Assembly (NCBI RefSeq): GCF_014656415.1
Contig: NZ_BNCJ01000013.1
Location: forward strand, 57,171 to 121,170
Source: Seohaeicola zhoushanensis
GTDB taxonomy: Bacteria; Pseudomonadota; Alphaproteobacteria; Rhodobacterales; Rhodobacteraceae
Length of the DNA: 64,000 nucleotides
Reading direction: 5' to 3'
Shown here: piece by piece, positions 1-7,754 of the stretch
Position numbering within the stretch: the stretch's first letter is position 1
Layout of the letters: each line of letters starts with the position of its first letter
Program-made: the position numbers and the translations under genes
The notes under the pieces: generated by a model
The model's input: only the letters and a program-made list of their open reading frames with translations
Told to the model about the DNA's origin: nothing
Databases searched by the model: none

Positions 1-40
1 CTGATCGTTTTCGAGATAGTTTGGCAATCATACCACCAAT

Positions 41-58
41 GTCCCCCATCAATGTTAC
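41..58. promoter_or_regulatory. GTCCCC-N6-GGGGAC dyad, site 1 (degenerate right half)
   Basis: Left half GTCCCC, six-base spacer, right half TGTTAC. It is centred about 56 bp before the GTG of the MarR gene. It is the most degenerate N6 member of a family of dyads found ahead of most operons in the first 33 kb, so a role in controlling marR and the following SDR is inferred from the family, not from this copy alone. Confidence 0.45.
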
Positions 59-105
59 ACCGGATTTCGAATTTGGCGGAAAGATGAGAGAATGACGAAA
101 ATGAG

Positions 106-702
106 GTGAAGCAGGTGAGCCGCCTGATGGATTCTGAAGACAACGCGGCTCGAGAAATCGAGACCGAAGCCCTCCTCGACCGGATGAGGTTGCCTGTCGG
201 ACAGAGCTATAATGCGGATGACAATATCGCGCGGATCTGTTCCGTCATCGCCAACCGCACCAGTCTGCTCATGCAATCCATGTATGGCGAGCGCTTTGGG
301 CTGAATGTGCTGAATTGGCGCATTCTCGCGATTCTGGGATACCACAGTCCGATTTCCGCCAAGGCGATTTCCGAGATGATCGCGACCGATCAGGTCACGA
401 TCAGCCGCGCCATAGATCAGATGTCGCGCAAGAAGTTGATCAGCCGGCGCGTGGACCAGAGCGACCGTCGCCGCCAGCTTCTTCGGCTGAGCGATCGTGG
501 CCAGGAGGTTTATCAGCGGGTCCTGCCCCTGTTCGCCGCATCGGAAAGCGCGCTTCTCGCGCCGCTGAGCGAGGACGAGCAGGCAGAGCTGCGCCGGCTT
601 CTTCATATTGTCGCGAAACAGGCCGAGACGGAGTTCTCGGAAACCAAACCCTGGCAAGACGTTCTGTCGGCCTATGGCAAACCCGGCGGAAGCGACGCCT
701 AA
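106..702 (+). CDS. MarR family transcriptional regulator
   Basis: A 198-residue protein with the winged-helix core of MarR repressors in the middle: a helix around LNWRILAILGY, recognition region ATDQVTISRAIDQMSRKKLI, and a wing with the family signature DxSDRR (here DQSDRRRQ), then long C-terminal dimerisation helices. MarR proteins are dimeric DNA-binding repressors usually released by small aromatic or lipophilic ligands, which would suit the catabolic cluster beside it. The start used is GTG at 106; an in-frame ATG at 127 is a plausible alternative. A dyad shared with neighbouring operons lies upstream at 41-58. It is followed by an SDR gene in the same direction, probably cotranscribed. 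The ligand is unknown. Confidence 0.85.
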   Translation: MKQVSRLMDSEDNAAREIETEALLDRMRLPVGQSYNADDNIARICSVIANRTSLLMQSMYGERFGLNVLNWRILAILGYHSPISAKAISEMIATDQVTISRAIDQMSRKKLISRRVDQSDRRRQLLRLSDRGQEVYQRVLPLFAASESALLAPLSEDEQAELRRLLHIVAKQAETEFSETKPWQDVLSAYGKPGGSDA

Positions 703-801
703 GTCCCGCGCCGAGGGACAGATTGCCGCCTGCCACGCGCTAGGATCGCCCCAACCGTTGTCCGACGGTATTTGTAGATCTGGAATGCAAAGGAATCCGT
801 G

Positions 802-1611
802 ATGAAAAGCGACTGGTTGGGACTGGATGGCAAGGTGGCTGTCGTCACCGGGGGCGGCGGCGGAATCGGACGCGTGATCGCCGCGTCTCTGGCCGAGGCG
901 GGCTGCAAGGTGGCGGTCCTTGATCTCAATGCAGAGAGCGCTTCGGCAACGGCTGCGGAACTGGCCGAAACCGGGGCAACGGTGATCTCCTGCAGTGCGG
1001 ACATTTCCGATCATGCGAGTGTCTCCGCGGCCGCAAATCGGGTGCGCGCCGAGCTGGGGCCTTGCGATGTACTCGTCAACAATGCTGCACTGGTGCGCAA
1101 CGGTCCGCTGTCCTCGCTCTCGGTCGCGGACTGGACTGCTGTGCTTACCGTCAATCTGACGGGCTACTTCATCTGCTCGCAGGTCTTCGGTCAGCAGATG
1201 ATGGACAAGAAGTCCGGCGCGATCGTGCATGTATCGTCCATGGCGGGTCTGCACGCCCAGCCGACCAGCGGCGCCTATAGCGTCAGCAAGGCGGGGGTCA
1301 TGATGCTGTCGAAGAACATCGCGCAGGAATGGGGCCCGAAAGGCATCCGGTCCAACGTCGTGAGCCCGGCGATGGTCATGACACCGATGTCCGAAGTGAT
1401 CTATCGCGATCCCGAAGTGCGAAAGAAGCGCGAGGATATCGTACCGATCGGCCGTATCGGGCAGCCTCAGGATATCGCGGATTCCATCGTCTTCCTCGCC
1501 AGCGAGCGCGCGAGCTATGTCAGTGGTCAGGAAATCCTTTGCGACGGCGGCTGGAACACCGTGTTGCTCAAGACAGTGCCGCGCCCGGGCTTCGACCAGA
1601 AGGACGCCTGA
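802..1611 (+). CDS. SDR family NAD(P)-dependent oxidoreductase
   Basis: Classical short-chain dehydrogenase of 269 residues. The Rossmann nucleotide motif TGGGGGIG is at residues 16-23, NNA at 93-95, catalytic Ser in VSSMAG near 145, and the YxxxK pair as Tyr159/Lys163 (YSVSK). Asp41 at the end of the second strand (VLDLN) favours NAD over NADP. The family oxidises alcohols or reduces ketones. The ATG at 802 is preferred over the GTG at 799 because an AAAGGA ribosome site lies just upstream. It follows marR by 100 bp and faces the LuxR gene convergently. The substrate cannot be read from sequence; an alcohol intermediate of the P450-initiated pathway is a guess. Confidence 0.85.
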   Translation: MKSDWLGLDGKVAVVTGGGGGIGRVIAASLAEAGCKVAVLDLNAESASATAAELAETGATVISCSADISDHASVSAAANRVRAELGPCDVLVNNAALVRNGPLSSLSVADWTAVLTVNLTGYFICSQVFGQQMMDKKSGAIVHVSSMAGLHAQPTSGAYSVSKAGVMMLSKNIAQEWGPKGIRSNVVSPAMVMTPMSEVIYRDPEVRKKREDIVPIGRIGQPQDIADSIVFLASERASYVSGQEILCDGGWNTVLLKTVPRPGFDQKDA

Positions 1612-1683
1612 CCCTTCCAAAGAAATTGGCGCATGCCCTGCGGCGTGCGCCACTCCCGTTCTGCCCGCACCTGCGCAAGTTGG

Positions 1684-2508
1684 TCAGGCGGCTTCCTGCT
1701 GTTGATCGCGGTTGCGTTTGCCCGAGTTCACCCAATCGTTCCAGACGTCCAGATACCACATCAGCAGTTCCCGCTGGCTGGCAATCCCAAGCCGGTTGTA
1801 GGCGCGTTTGCGATAGGTCATCACGCTTTCCTTGCCGATGCCGAGGTCGTCCGCGATCACGCAGGACGACATGCCATGAAGTATGCGTGAGCAGACTTCG
1901 CGCTCGCGGCGGGACAGATCCGACATGTTGTAAACGCAATCTTCGATATCCTCGCGAGAGGCGAGCGCCGGGGTGAGATCGGACTTTTGTTCGAAGAGTT
2001 CCGCGTGGCGCGAGATCATCGTCAGGAGGAATCTTGCAGACTGTTCGAGCTCGAGCAGCGTGTCGCCGGACAGTTCGCTGCGGTCGGCCGAGCGCAACAA
2101 CTTGAGGCAATAGGAGGCCTGGTTGATCCGGGCATAGACCAGCACTGTCTCGTAATTTTCGGCTGCGGCGCCGGTCTGGTTGGGTTCCGTTGTGGAGTTG
2201 ACCGGACGGATGACGCGCACGCGAATGTTGTCGCCAGCTGTTACCAGATGACGTTTTACGTCATAAACACTGCCCTTTACGGCCTGTGCGAGGGAAGACG
2301 ACGTGTGAGAGGCGCTGCCGATCTCAGAAAGGTGATAGTCGCTGAGACGGTAGCAGGCGCAATGGTCGCCGCCCAGCAGACGGTCCATCGCTTCAAGCAG
2401 TTTCCCGGAAAACTCCAGCGTACCGATTTTGGCTATCAGCTCGATAAACTCGCCGGTCACAATCAGAACCGGTTCGTCCATGGTCGCAGTCGCTTGTGTC
2501 TTGATCAC
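1684..2508 (-). CDS. LuxR-type HTH transcriptional regulator
   Basis: A 274-residue protein with a C-terminal LuxR/FixJ-type helix-turn-helix beginning LSRREREVCSRILHGMSS, followed by IADDLGIGKESVMTYRKRAYNRLGI, the typical four-helix layout. The N-terminal 190 residues match no domain I can name and have no phospho-receiver Asp pattern, so it is probably a ligand-responsive solo LuxR. The GTG at 2508 is preferred because GGAGG lies seven bases upstream; the reading frame also opens at a TTG at 2523. It sits between the marR-SDR pair and the ferredoxin-P450 operon and, unlike the neighbouring operons, has no GTCCCC-N6-GGGGAC dyad in its own promoter, making it a candidate for the protein that binds them. 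Confidence 0.8.
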   Translation of the reverse strand: MIKTQATATMDEPVLIVTGEFIELIAKIGTLEFSGKLLEAMDRLLGGDHCACYRLSDYHLSEIGSASHTSSSLAQAVKGSVYDVKRHLVTAGDNIRVRVIRPVNSTTEPNQTGAAAENYETVLVYARINQASYCLKLLRSADRSELSGDTLLELEQSARFLLTMISRHAELFEQKSDLTPALASREDIEDCVYNMSDLSRREREVCSRILHGMSSCVIADDLGIGKESVMTYRKRAYNRLGIASQRELLMWYLDVWNDWVNSGKRNRDQQQEAA

Positions 2509-2561
2509 CCTGTGTCCTCCCAACTTATGACCTCTTGGGTCATCTCCCGACAGTCACGTTA

Positions 2562-2643
2562 CTTACGAGAAGAAATGATTGCAATGCGCAAGTAATTTTT
2601 TGGAGGAAAAAATTTAAAGTCTTATATTTAGGCCTACTTGCGC
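2562..2643. promoter_or_regulatory. Repeated ACTTrCG elements upstream of the LuxR gene
   Basis: The AT-rich stretch upstream of the LuxR gene holds ACTTACG at 2562-2568, GCGCAAGTA at 2586-2594 and its perfect inverse TACTTGCGC at 2635-2643. The last two form a 9-bp inverted repeat with a 40-bp spacer. This looks like a regulatory region for the minus-strand luxR gene. The rest of 2509-2750 shows no convincing gene. Confidence 0.35.
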
Positions 2644-2748
2644 GAACTTCTTGAGAGCCCCCCAGGAAGATGGTGGCGCTATCATGTCCGGCGTAGCCGA
2701 ACCGGTTCTGCAGCGATCTCGTTTGTCGGGACGACAGGCGAATCATAA

Positions 2749-2773
2749 AAGGCCGCCGGGGACCGGCGGCCTT
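2749..2773 (-). terminator. Rho-independent terminator of the P450-ferredoxin operon
   Basis: Perfect 11-bp stem AAGGCCGCCGG, loop GGA, CCGGCGGCCTT. Read on the minus strand the hairpin is followed by TTAT, and it lies 28 bp past the ferredoxin stop codon. Confidence 0.75.
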
Positions 2774-2800
2774 AACAGATGGGTTTTGCCTGAGCGGGTT

Positions 2801-3127
2801 CTAAAGTTGCGGGTCGGCGACCCGCACAACCAAACCGTCCATCTCATCGGTCATCACCAGCTGACAGCTCAGCCGGCTGTTCGGCTCGCGGTCCATTGCG
2901 GTGAAATCCAGCATCTGGTCTTCGGTTGGCGAGATCTCGGGGGCCTTGGCAAAGTAGGCGTCGTCGACGATTACGACATGGCAGGTCGAGCACGACAGAC
3001 CACCGCCACAGTCTCCGACGATTCCGTCCAGCCCTGCCGCCGTCGCGGCGCGCATGACGCTGTCGCCGACGGCGACTTCGAGTTCCGTGCGGGTATCGTC
3101 AGGATTGATCAGGGTGACCTTGGGCAT
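2801..3127 (-). CDS. 2Fe-2S ferredoxin (putidaredoxin/adrenodoxin type)
   Basis: A 108-residue electron carrier. The four iron-sulfur ligands follow the vertebrate-type pattern C-x5-C-x2-C with a distal Cys: Cys40, Cys46, Cys49 and Cys88. Putidaredoxin-type ferredoxins pass single electrons from an NAD(P)H-dependent ferredoxin reductase to class I P450s. It is the last gene of a minus-strand operon, 24 bp after the second of two P450 genes, so those P450s are its likely partners, with the third P450 at 10.4-11.6 kb also possible. No ferredoxin reductase gene is visible in the window, so the reductase must be supplied from elsewhere. Confidence 0.93.
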   Translation of the reverse strand: MPKVTLINPDDTRTELEVAVGDSVMRAATAAGLDGIVGDCGGGLSCSTCHVVIVDDAYFAKAPEISPTEDQMLDFTAMDREPNSRLSCQLVMTDEMDGLVVRVADPQL

Positions 3128-3151
3128 CTAAGTTCTTTCTTATCAGTCGTG

Positions 3152-4354
3152 TCAGCTGACCAGCCGCAATGGCAGCCGGTCCAGCGACCTCAGGGTGTTG
3201 ATGGTCTTGTATTCGGGATCGCCATCCAGTTCGATTCGGCTGAACCGCTTGAGCAGGGCGCCGAGAAAGACTTCCGCTTCCAGGCGGGCGATGTTCTGGC
3301 CGATGCAGATATGCGGCCCCGCCCCCAGGGCGACATGCGTCCCGGCGCTGTTGCGGTCGATGTCGTATGCGGTCGGGTTGGAGAACTTGCGCGGATCCAG
3401 ATTGGCCGCGCCGATGAAGCAGCCGACCTTCACATCGCCCTTCAGCGCGAGACCGCCGAATTCCATGTCGCTGACCGTGGTGCGGTGAATAAGCTGCGAC
3501 GGGCTGTCCATGCGGATCGCCTCGTCGAAGGCCGCCTTAGCCTTGGACGGATCCGCCTTGAGCTTGGCCCATTGATCGGGGTTCTGGGCGAGCCGCAACA
3601 GCATGTGGCCGATGCCGGCAATGGTCGTGTCCACCCCGGCCCGCAGGAACGAGCGGACCTGGACCCCTGCCGTGCCGGTTGGAAAGCCGCCCTCGTCCTC
3701 GGCCTGATAGATCTTTTCGCCCAACCCGCCGGCGATCATGCTCTCGCGGGAAAAATACTGCTCGTAGTTCTTCAGATGCGGGCCGGCCGCCTCGATGGAC
3801 GCCTTGGTCAGGTCGTTGTTCGGCCCGATCTGGTTGAAGTTCATTTCGCCGATCAGGGGAAAGGCCTCGCGCGGCATGTCCACACCCAGGGCGTCCGGGA
3901 AGACCTTGAGGATGAAGGGTTCCACCAGATCTCTCACCGCCTCGACGGTTCCGCTGCCGATGATGGTATTGGCCTGTTTCTCGGCCTCGGCCATGAAGTC
4001 GTCGCGCCACTGACGGATGATGACCGGCGAGAGGACACGCTGCAAGGTGCGGCGCACGGCGGAATGGCCCGGCGGATCGACTTCGGCAATCGGACTGGGC
4101 GTGCGCCAGGCCCCGGGTTTCCGGATATCCGACATGCCGATGCCGCCGGTGCTGGTGAAGCGCGTGTAATCGCTGAGCGCCGTCTGCACGAGGTCATGAC
4201 GCCCGATGGCATACATGTCGTATTTCGTCAGGCGGACGACGGGGGCGGTTTCCCGGATGGCGGTTTGCACCGCCTCGGGGTCGCGCAGGTTTTCCCGGGT
4301 GAACGGATCGATGTCCAGCTCCGGGGGGGAGGCCAATCCTGCTTCGACCGTCAT
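3152..4354 (-). CDS. Cytochrome P450 (CYP199-like, class I)
   Basis: A 400-residue soluble P450. The oxygen-activating I-helix AGVDTT is at 239-244, the K-helix ExxR at 278-281 (EAIR), and the haem loop ALGAGPHICIG with thiolate Cys350. The N-terminal region (LDIDPF, then the IGMSDIRK type of turn) resembles the CYP199A family that hydroxylates or demethylates para-substituted benzoates; this is a resemblance recalled from family sequences, not a search. The ATG at 4354 follows GGAGG by seven bases. It lies 40 bp after a paralogous P450 and just before the ferredoxin. The substrate is unknown. Confidence 0.9.
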   Translation of the reverse strand: MTVEAGLASPPELDIDPFTRENLRDPEAVQTAIRETAPVVRLTKYDMYAIGRHDLVQTALSDYTRFTSTGGIGMSDIRKPGAWRTPSPIAEVDPPGHSAVRRTLQRVLSPVIIRQWRDDFMAEAEKQANTIIGSGTVEAVRDLVEPFILKVFPDALGVDMPREAFPLIGEMNFNQIGPNNDLTKASIEAAGPHLKNYEQYFSRESMIAGGLGEKIYQAEDEGGFPTGTAGVQVRSFLRAGVDTTIAGIGHMLLRLAQNPDQWAKLKADPSKAKAAFDEAIRMDSPSQLIHRTTVSDMEFGGLALKGDVKVGCFIGAANLDPRKFSNPTAYDIDRNSAGTHVALGAGPHICIGQNIARLEAEVFLGALLKRFSRIELDGDPEYKTINTLRSLDRLPLRLVS

Positions 4355-4394
4355 TGCTGATCCTCCTTGGATTTTTCTCGGCTTGTCCGGTGGA

Positions 4395-5612
4395 TCAGGC
4401 CGCAATCAGGCGCAGCGGCAGCTTTTCAAGCATCCGCATCTGGTTGATCGGTTTATAGACCGGCGGGCCGGCCAGTTCGATCCGCTTTACGCGCTCGGCC
4501 AGTGCGGACAGGATCGAGGCCGCCTCGGCCCGGGCGATCATCTGGCCGATGCAGATATGCGCGCCCACGCCAAAGCCCAGGTGCGTGCCGGCCGACCGAC
4601 GCTCGATCCGGAAGGCGTCGGGGTCTTCGAACTTGCGCGGGTCGCGGTTCGCGGCGCCAAAGAACACACCGACCTTGGTATCGGGCCGCAGCCGGACGCC
4701 GGAAAGCTCCATTTCGCCCGACGTCGTGCGATAGGATACGTGGAAGGACGGCTCGAGCCGCAGCGCCTCTTCAAAGGCCAGACCTGCCTTTTTCGGGTCG
4801 GCGTGGATCAGGTCATACTGGTCGGGATTTTCGGCCAGCTTGCACAGCGAGTGTCCGATGCCGGCCATGGTCGAATCCGCGCCACCGCCCACCAGCGAGC
4901 GGGTCATGTTCGATGCGAGGCCCGGTTCGGGAAACTCGCCCCGGTCCTCGGCCGCAAAAAGGTCGTCCGCGATAGAACCGGGACGCACGCCTTCACGCTG
5001 GCAACTGGACTCGAACCATCCGAGATAGGGCTGCGCCTTTTCCATCGCGGCATGGTAGAGGGCGTTCTGCGGGCCGGACTGATTGAAACGCATTTCGCCG
5101 ATGGCAAGGATGTTGGGGCGGGGAAGGTCAATCCCCACGGCTTCGGGGAAAACGTCCAGAATGTAGGTTTCGGCGATATCCTCGACACCGTCGATCTCGC
5201 CGCGTTCCATCAGTTCGTCGGCAAGGGTGGCGGCGCGTTCGTCAAACTTCTGCTTCATCTTGCGGATGGCAATCGGCGAGAGATATTTCATGACCACATT
5301 GCGGATGGAGGTATGATCCGGCGGGTCGTTTTCCAGCATCCGGTTCGGCACGCGGAAATCGCCGGGCTTACGGATATCCTGGATGCCGATGCCGCCCTTC
5401 GCGGTGAACTTATCGAACTCTTTCAGGACGGTTTCGCATTCGTGGTGGCGACCGACCGCATAGACATTGTATTTTGGGATCAGAGCGATGGGCCCGGCTT
5501 CGCGCAGCTTTTCCTGGAATTCATAAGGGCTTCGCAGGACCTCGATGTCATAGGGATCGATGTCCAGCACGGGGGCCTCGTTTCGGTCGATGTCCGCCGC
5601 GGTGTCTGCCAT
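4395..5612 (-). CDS. Cytochrome P450 (CYP199-like), paralogue of the next gene
   Basis: A 405-residue P450. The I-helix GGGADST is at 242-248, with Ser replacing the first of the usual two threonines, and the haem loop GFGVGAHICIG has Cys354. It aligns along its length with the downstream P450 (LDIDPY/LDIDPF, IGIQDIRKPG/IGMSDIRKPG, NDPPDH/VDPPGH), so the two are a tandem duplication that has diverged. It is the first gene of the P450-P450-ferredoxin operon; the shared GTCCCC-N6-GGGGAC-type dyad lies at 5721-5738 in the divergent promoter with the NIPSNAP pair. Two different P450s on one ferredoxin suggest successive oxidations of one substrate, or two substrates. Confidence 0.9.
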   Translation of the reverse strand: MADTAADIDRNEAPVLDIDPYDIEVLRSPYEFQEKLREAGPIALIPKYNVYAVGRHHECETVLKEFDKFTAKGGIGIQDIRKPGDFRVPNRMLENDPPDHTSIRNVVMKYLSPIAIRKMKQKFDERAATLADELMERGEIDGVEDIAETYILDVFPEAVGIDLPRPNILAIGEMRFNQSGPQNALYHAAMEKAQPYLGWFESSCQREGVRPGSIADDLFAAEDRGEFPEPGLASNMTRSLVGGGADSTMAGIGHSLCKLAENPDQYDLIHADPKKAGLAFEEALRLEPSFHVSYRTTSGEMELSGVRLRPDTKVGVFFGAANRDPRKFEDPDAFRIERRSAGTHLGFGVGAHICIGQMIARAEAASILSALAERVKRIELAGPPVYKPINQMRMLEKLPLRLIAA

Positions 5613-5720
5613 CTCTGCTATCCTCTAGATTTTATGCCCGGCGCAGGACGCCGAGATTCGGCGGTCCATCGCACCAAGTGGGCGCTTGAGCGCACTCTAT
5701 CGCCTGGGTGGGCGGTCGCT

Positions 5721-5738
5721 GTCCCCCCGAACGGGGAA
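5721..5738. promoter_or_regulatory. GTCCCC-N6-GGGGAC dyad, site 2
   Basis: GTCCCC, spacer CCGAAC, GGGGAA: 11 of 12 half-site bases match the consensus. It lies between the divergent P450 operon (start 5612) and NIPSNAP pair (start 5794), 64 bp before the latter. Confidence 0.6.
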
Positions 5739-5793
5739 AATGCCAGAGGAGCCGCGCCGTTAGGCTGCGGATCGCAGCCAGAGGTGAACGGCG

Positions 5794-6540
5794 ATGTACT
5801 ACGAGTTCCGCTTCTATGCGGTCGCGCCCGGCCGGCTTTCGGACGAGATGGCGCTTGTGCGCAATGTGGCGGTCGATCCGGCGCCCGACCTGCCGGCCGG
5901 GGAGGAAGGCAGCCTTTGGGATCGCTATGAGGTGCCGCGCCCGGTCGGGTCCTGGATCACCTTGACCGGCCGCGATTGCCCCGGGTTTCTCTACATCGTT
6001 CCCTGGGAAAGTCTCGACCAGCGCGATGCGAGCCTGCCGCGCTTCTGGACAGACCCGCTTTGGGCGAAGCGGCGGGCAGAGCTGACGGGTGGTCATACGC
6101 TGGTCAATTCGATCCAGACATTGATATTCTCACCCCTGCCCCAGGCCCTTGCCCTGCGTGACAAGCCGTCTCCGCTTCCGTTTGGCGGTGTGCATGAGTT
6201 GCGTATCTATGACCTGCTGACGGGCGACCAGCCGGAGGCGCAGCGCGTCCTGGCCGAAGTCGATCTTCCTGCGGCACAATCCCTTGGCGCGCAGATTCTG
6301 GGGTTCTTCGGGATGGTTCTGGGGTCCGACCGTCCACGGCTTGCCGCCTTGCTGGCCTGGCCGGATCTGGACACGCAGTTGCGGGCTGCCGAGGCGCTGG
6401 ACAGTCATCCGGCCGTCACGGCGCAGCGCGAAGACGAGTATGCGCGCGCCGGTCGATTTATATTCGACCGCCTGGATCAGTATCTGCTGGAGCCGATGGA
6501 GTGGAACAGTCCGCGCCCCAACCTGGGAGCCCGAGCATGA
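5794..6540 (+). CDS. NIPSNAP family protein (tandem copy 1)
   Basis: A 248-residue protein built of two alpha/beta-barrel halves: the first starts YYEFRFYAVAPGRL and continues through FLYIVPWESL and FWTDPLWAKRRAEL; the second starts VHELRIYDLLTGD. NIPSNAP domains share the ferredoxin-like fold of dimeric alpha/beta-barrel (ABM/EthD-like) proteins; their biochemical function is largely undefined. AGGTGA eight bases before the ATG supports the start. The stop overlaps the start of a second NIPSNAP gene (ATGA). Its place between P450 and SDR operons, with a shared promoter dyad, suggests an enzymatic or carrier role in the same pathway; this is inference. Confidence 0.75.
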   Translation: MYYEFRFYAVAPGRLSDEMALVRNVAVDPAPDLPAGEEGSLWDRYEVPRPVGSWITLTGRDCPGFLYIVPWESLDQRDASLPRFWTDPLWAKRRAELTGGHTLVNSIQTLIFSPLPQALALRDKPSPLPFGGVHELRIYDLLTGDQPEAQRVLAEVDLPAAQSLGAQILGFFGMVLGSDRPRLAALLAWPDLDTQLRAAEALDSHPAVTAQREDEYARAGRFIFDRLDQYLLEPMEWNSPRPNLGARA

Positions 6541-7280
6541 CTGCAACGCTCGCGCCCAGGGTCACGATCGAAGAGTATTACGAGCTTCGGCTTTACGAGA
6601 TGCTGCCCGGCCGGCTTCCGGGCTTTCTGCCCCTGATGGAAGAGACCGCGATCCCCCAGTTTGCGGTTCACGGCATCCCGCGCCCTCTGGCCATCTGGGA
6701 GGGTCACGCCGGCCCCATGGCGCCACTTTACGCCTATCTGATCCGCTGGCGGTCGCTGGACGAACGGATGGCGCGTTGGAACGCCTTTTATGCCGATCCC
6801 CTTTGGAGCGAGCGGATGGGCGCCAATTTCGCCAGTGGTCCCCGGTTGCGGCGAACCCATGTTCTGATCCTGCGACCGTCGCATACATGGGCCTCGCTGG
6901 TGGACCCGGCGGTGACGGGACCGCAGAGCGGCATTCATGAGCTGGCGTTTCACAATCTGGACAACGACAACCCGGCCCGTGGTCACGACGCCATCGCACA
7001 GACAGACCTGCCCTTTCTGCAGGCGCGCGGTGGGCATGTTCTGGGGACGTTCATGACCTGGTACGGCGGGGGTATGAACCAGGCCATCACGGTGACGTCG
7101 TGGAAAGACGCTGAAAGCTGGCGCGCGGCGAGTGTCGCCCTCAAGAGCGATCCCGGGATTACCCGCCTTCATGACGCGTCGCGGACCCGCCGCGGAACGA
7201 CCTTGGTGCAGGGATCGGACGTGCATCTGTTGCGACCGCTTCCGGGCTGGGAACCGGCCGCCAACTTCGGGCGTGTCTGA
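6537..7280 (+). CDS. NIPSNAP family protein (tandem copy 2)
   Basis: A 247-residue protein with the same two-part NIPSNAP architecture: YYELRLYEMLPGRLPGFL then WNAFYADPLWSERM in the first half, and IHELAFHNL with a diverged barrel in the second. The start at 6537 is taken because its ATGA overlaps the upstream stop, implying translational coupling; an in-frame start at 6501 would lie deep inside the previous gene. Its end is only 3 bp from the convergent SnoaL-like gene. Tandem arrangement suggests the two proteins form a heteromer or act on related compounds. No catalytic residue can be assigned. Confidence 0.75.
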   Translation: MTATLAPRVTIEEYYELRLYEMLPGRLPGFLPLMEETAIPQFAVHGIPRPLAIWEGHAGPMAPLYAYLIRWRSLDERMARWNAFYADPLWSERMGANFASGPRLRRTHVLILRPSHTWASLVDPAVTGPQSGIHELAFHNLDNDNPARGHDAIAQTDLPFLQARGGHVLGTFMTWYGGGMNQAITVTSWKDAESWRAASVALKSDPGITRLHDASRTRRGTTLVQGSDVHLLRPLPGWEPAANFGRV

Positions 7281-7283
7281 GGC

Positions 7284-7754
7284 CTATTCCGGCAGGACAC
7301 GCACACTGGCCGAGGCGATCTTCCACTCTCCGGCGACGCGCTGGAACCGCCAGGTATAGAGGCCGTTCATTGCGATCTTTCCCGCTCCGTCCCGCCAGTC
7401 GGTGATCAGCGCGCGCGAGAGACCGTGCGCCGTATCTGTGTCGGCTCCGGCGGTCAGGACGACATCGGTCATCTGATGGCGGAACTTGCGGTTGAAGCGG
7501 TCTATGATCGACGACTGGATCATCGCCCGCAACGCCTGTTCACCGCGCTTGGTCTCTTGCGGCAGGCCGGAACCGCCCTGGCTGGCCGGAGGAGAGTTCT
7601 CGCGCGTCCAGGTGCCGTCTTCGGTGAACAACGCGGTGAAGCGATCCAGATCGCCCGCATCCGCGACATAGGCGTAGCGCGCGATCAGTGTCCGCAGGGC
7701 GACGTCGTCTGAGGGCGGCAGACGTGGCCCGTCGAGGATCTCGCCCCAGGTCAT
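7284..7754 (-). CDS. SnoaL-like / nuclear transport factor 2 family protein
   Basis: A 156-residue protein with the NTF2-like cone fold pattern: N-terminal helix DDVALRTLIARYAYVADAGD, the characteristic LFTEDGTWT strand, and a C-terminal beta sheet ending GLYTWRFQRVAGEWKIAS. Members include polyketide cyclases, ketosteroid isomerase-like enzymes and ring-hydroxylating dioxygenase small-subunit relatives. The ATG at 7754 overlaps the stop of the upstream SDR gene (ATGA), so the two are translationally coupled. It probably handles a pathway intermediate made by that SDR (isomerisation or dehydration), but the reaction cannot be fixed from sequence. Confidence 0.78.
   Translation of the reverse strand: MTWGEILDGPRLPPSDDVALRTLIARYAYVADAGDLDRFTALFTEDGTWTRENSPPASQGGSGLPQETKRGEQALRAMIQSSIIDRFNRKFRHQMTDVVLTAGADTDTAHGLSRALITDWRDGAGKIAMNGLYTWRFQRVAGEWKIASASVRVLPE

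Noticed and set aside
1628..1651. Imperfect hairpin between the convergent SDR and LuxR genes
   Set aside because: A stem of about 8 bp with a wobble pair and no T run; too weak to call a terminator.
2540..2746. A 68-codon minus-strand frame upstream of the LuxR gene
   Set aside because: It overlaps the repeat-containing promoter region, has no ribosome site or recognisable motif.
2651..5930. Two long plus-strand frames (569 and 574 codons) opposite the ferredoxin and P450 genes
   Set aside because: They mirror the codon bias of the opposite strand, contain no family motif, and lack ribosome sites.
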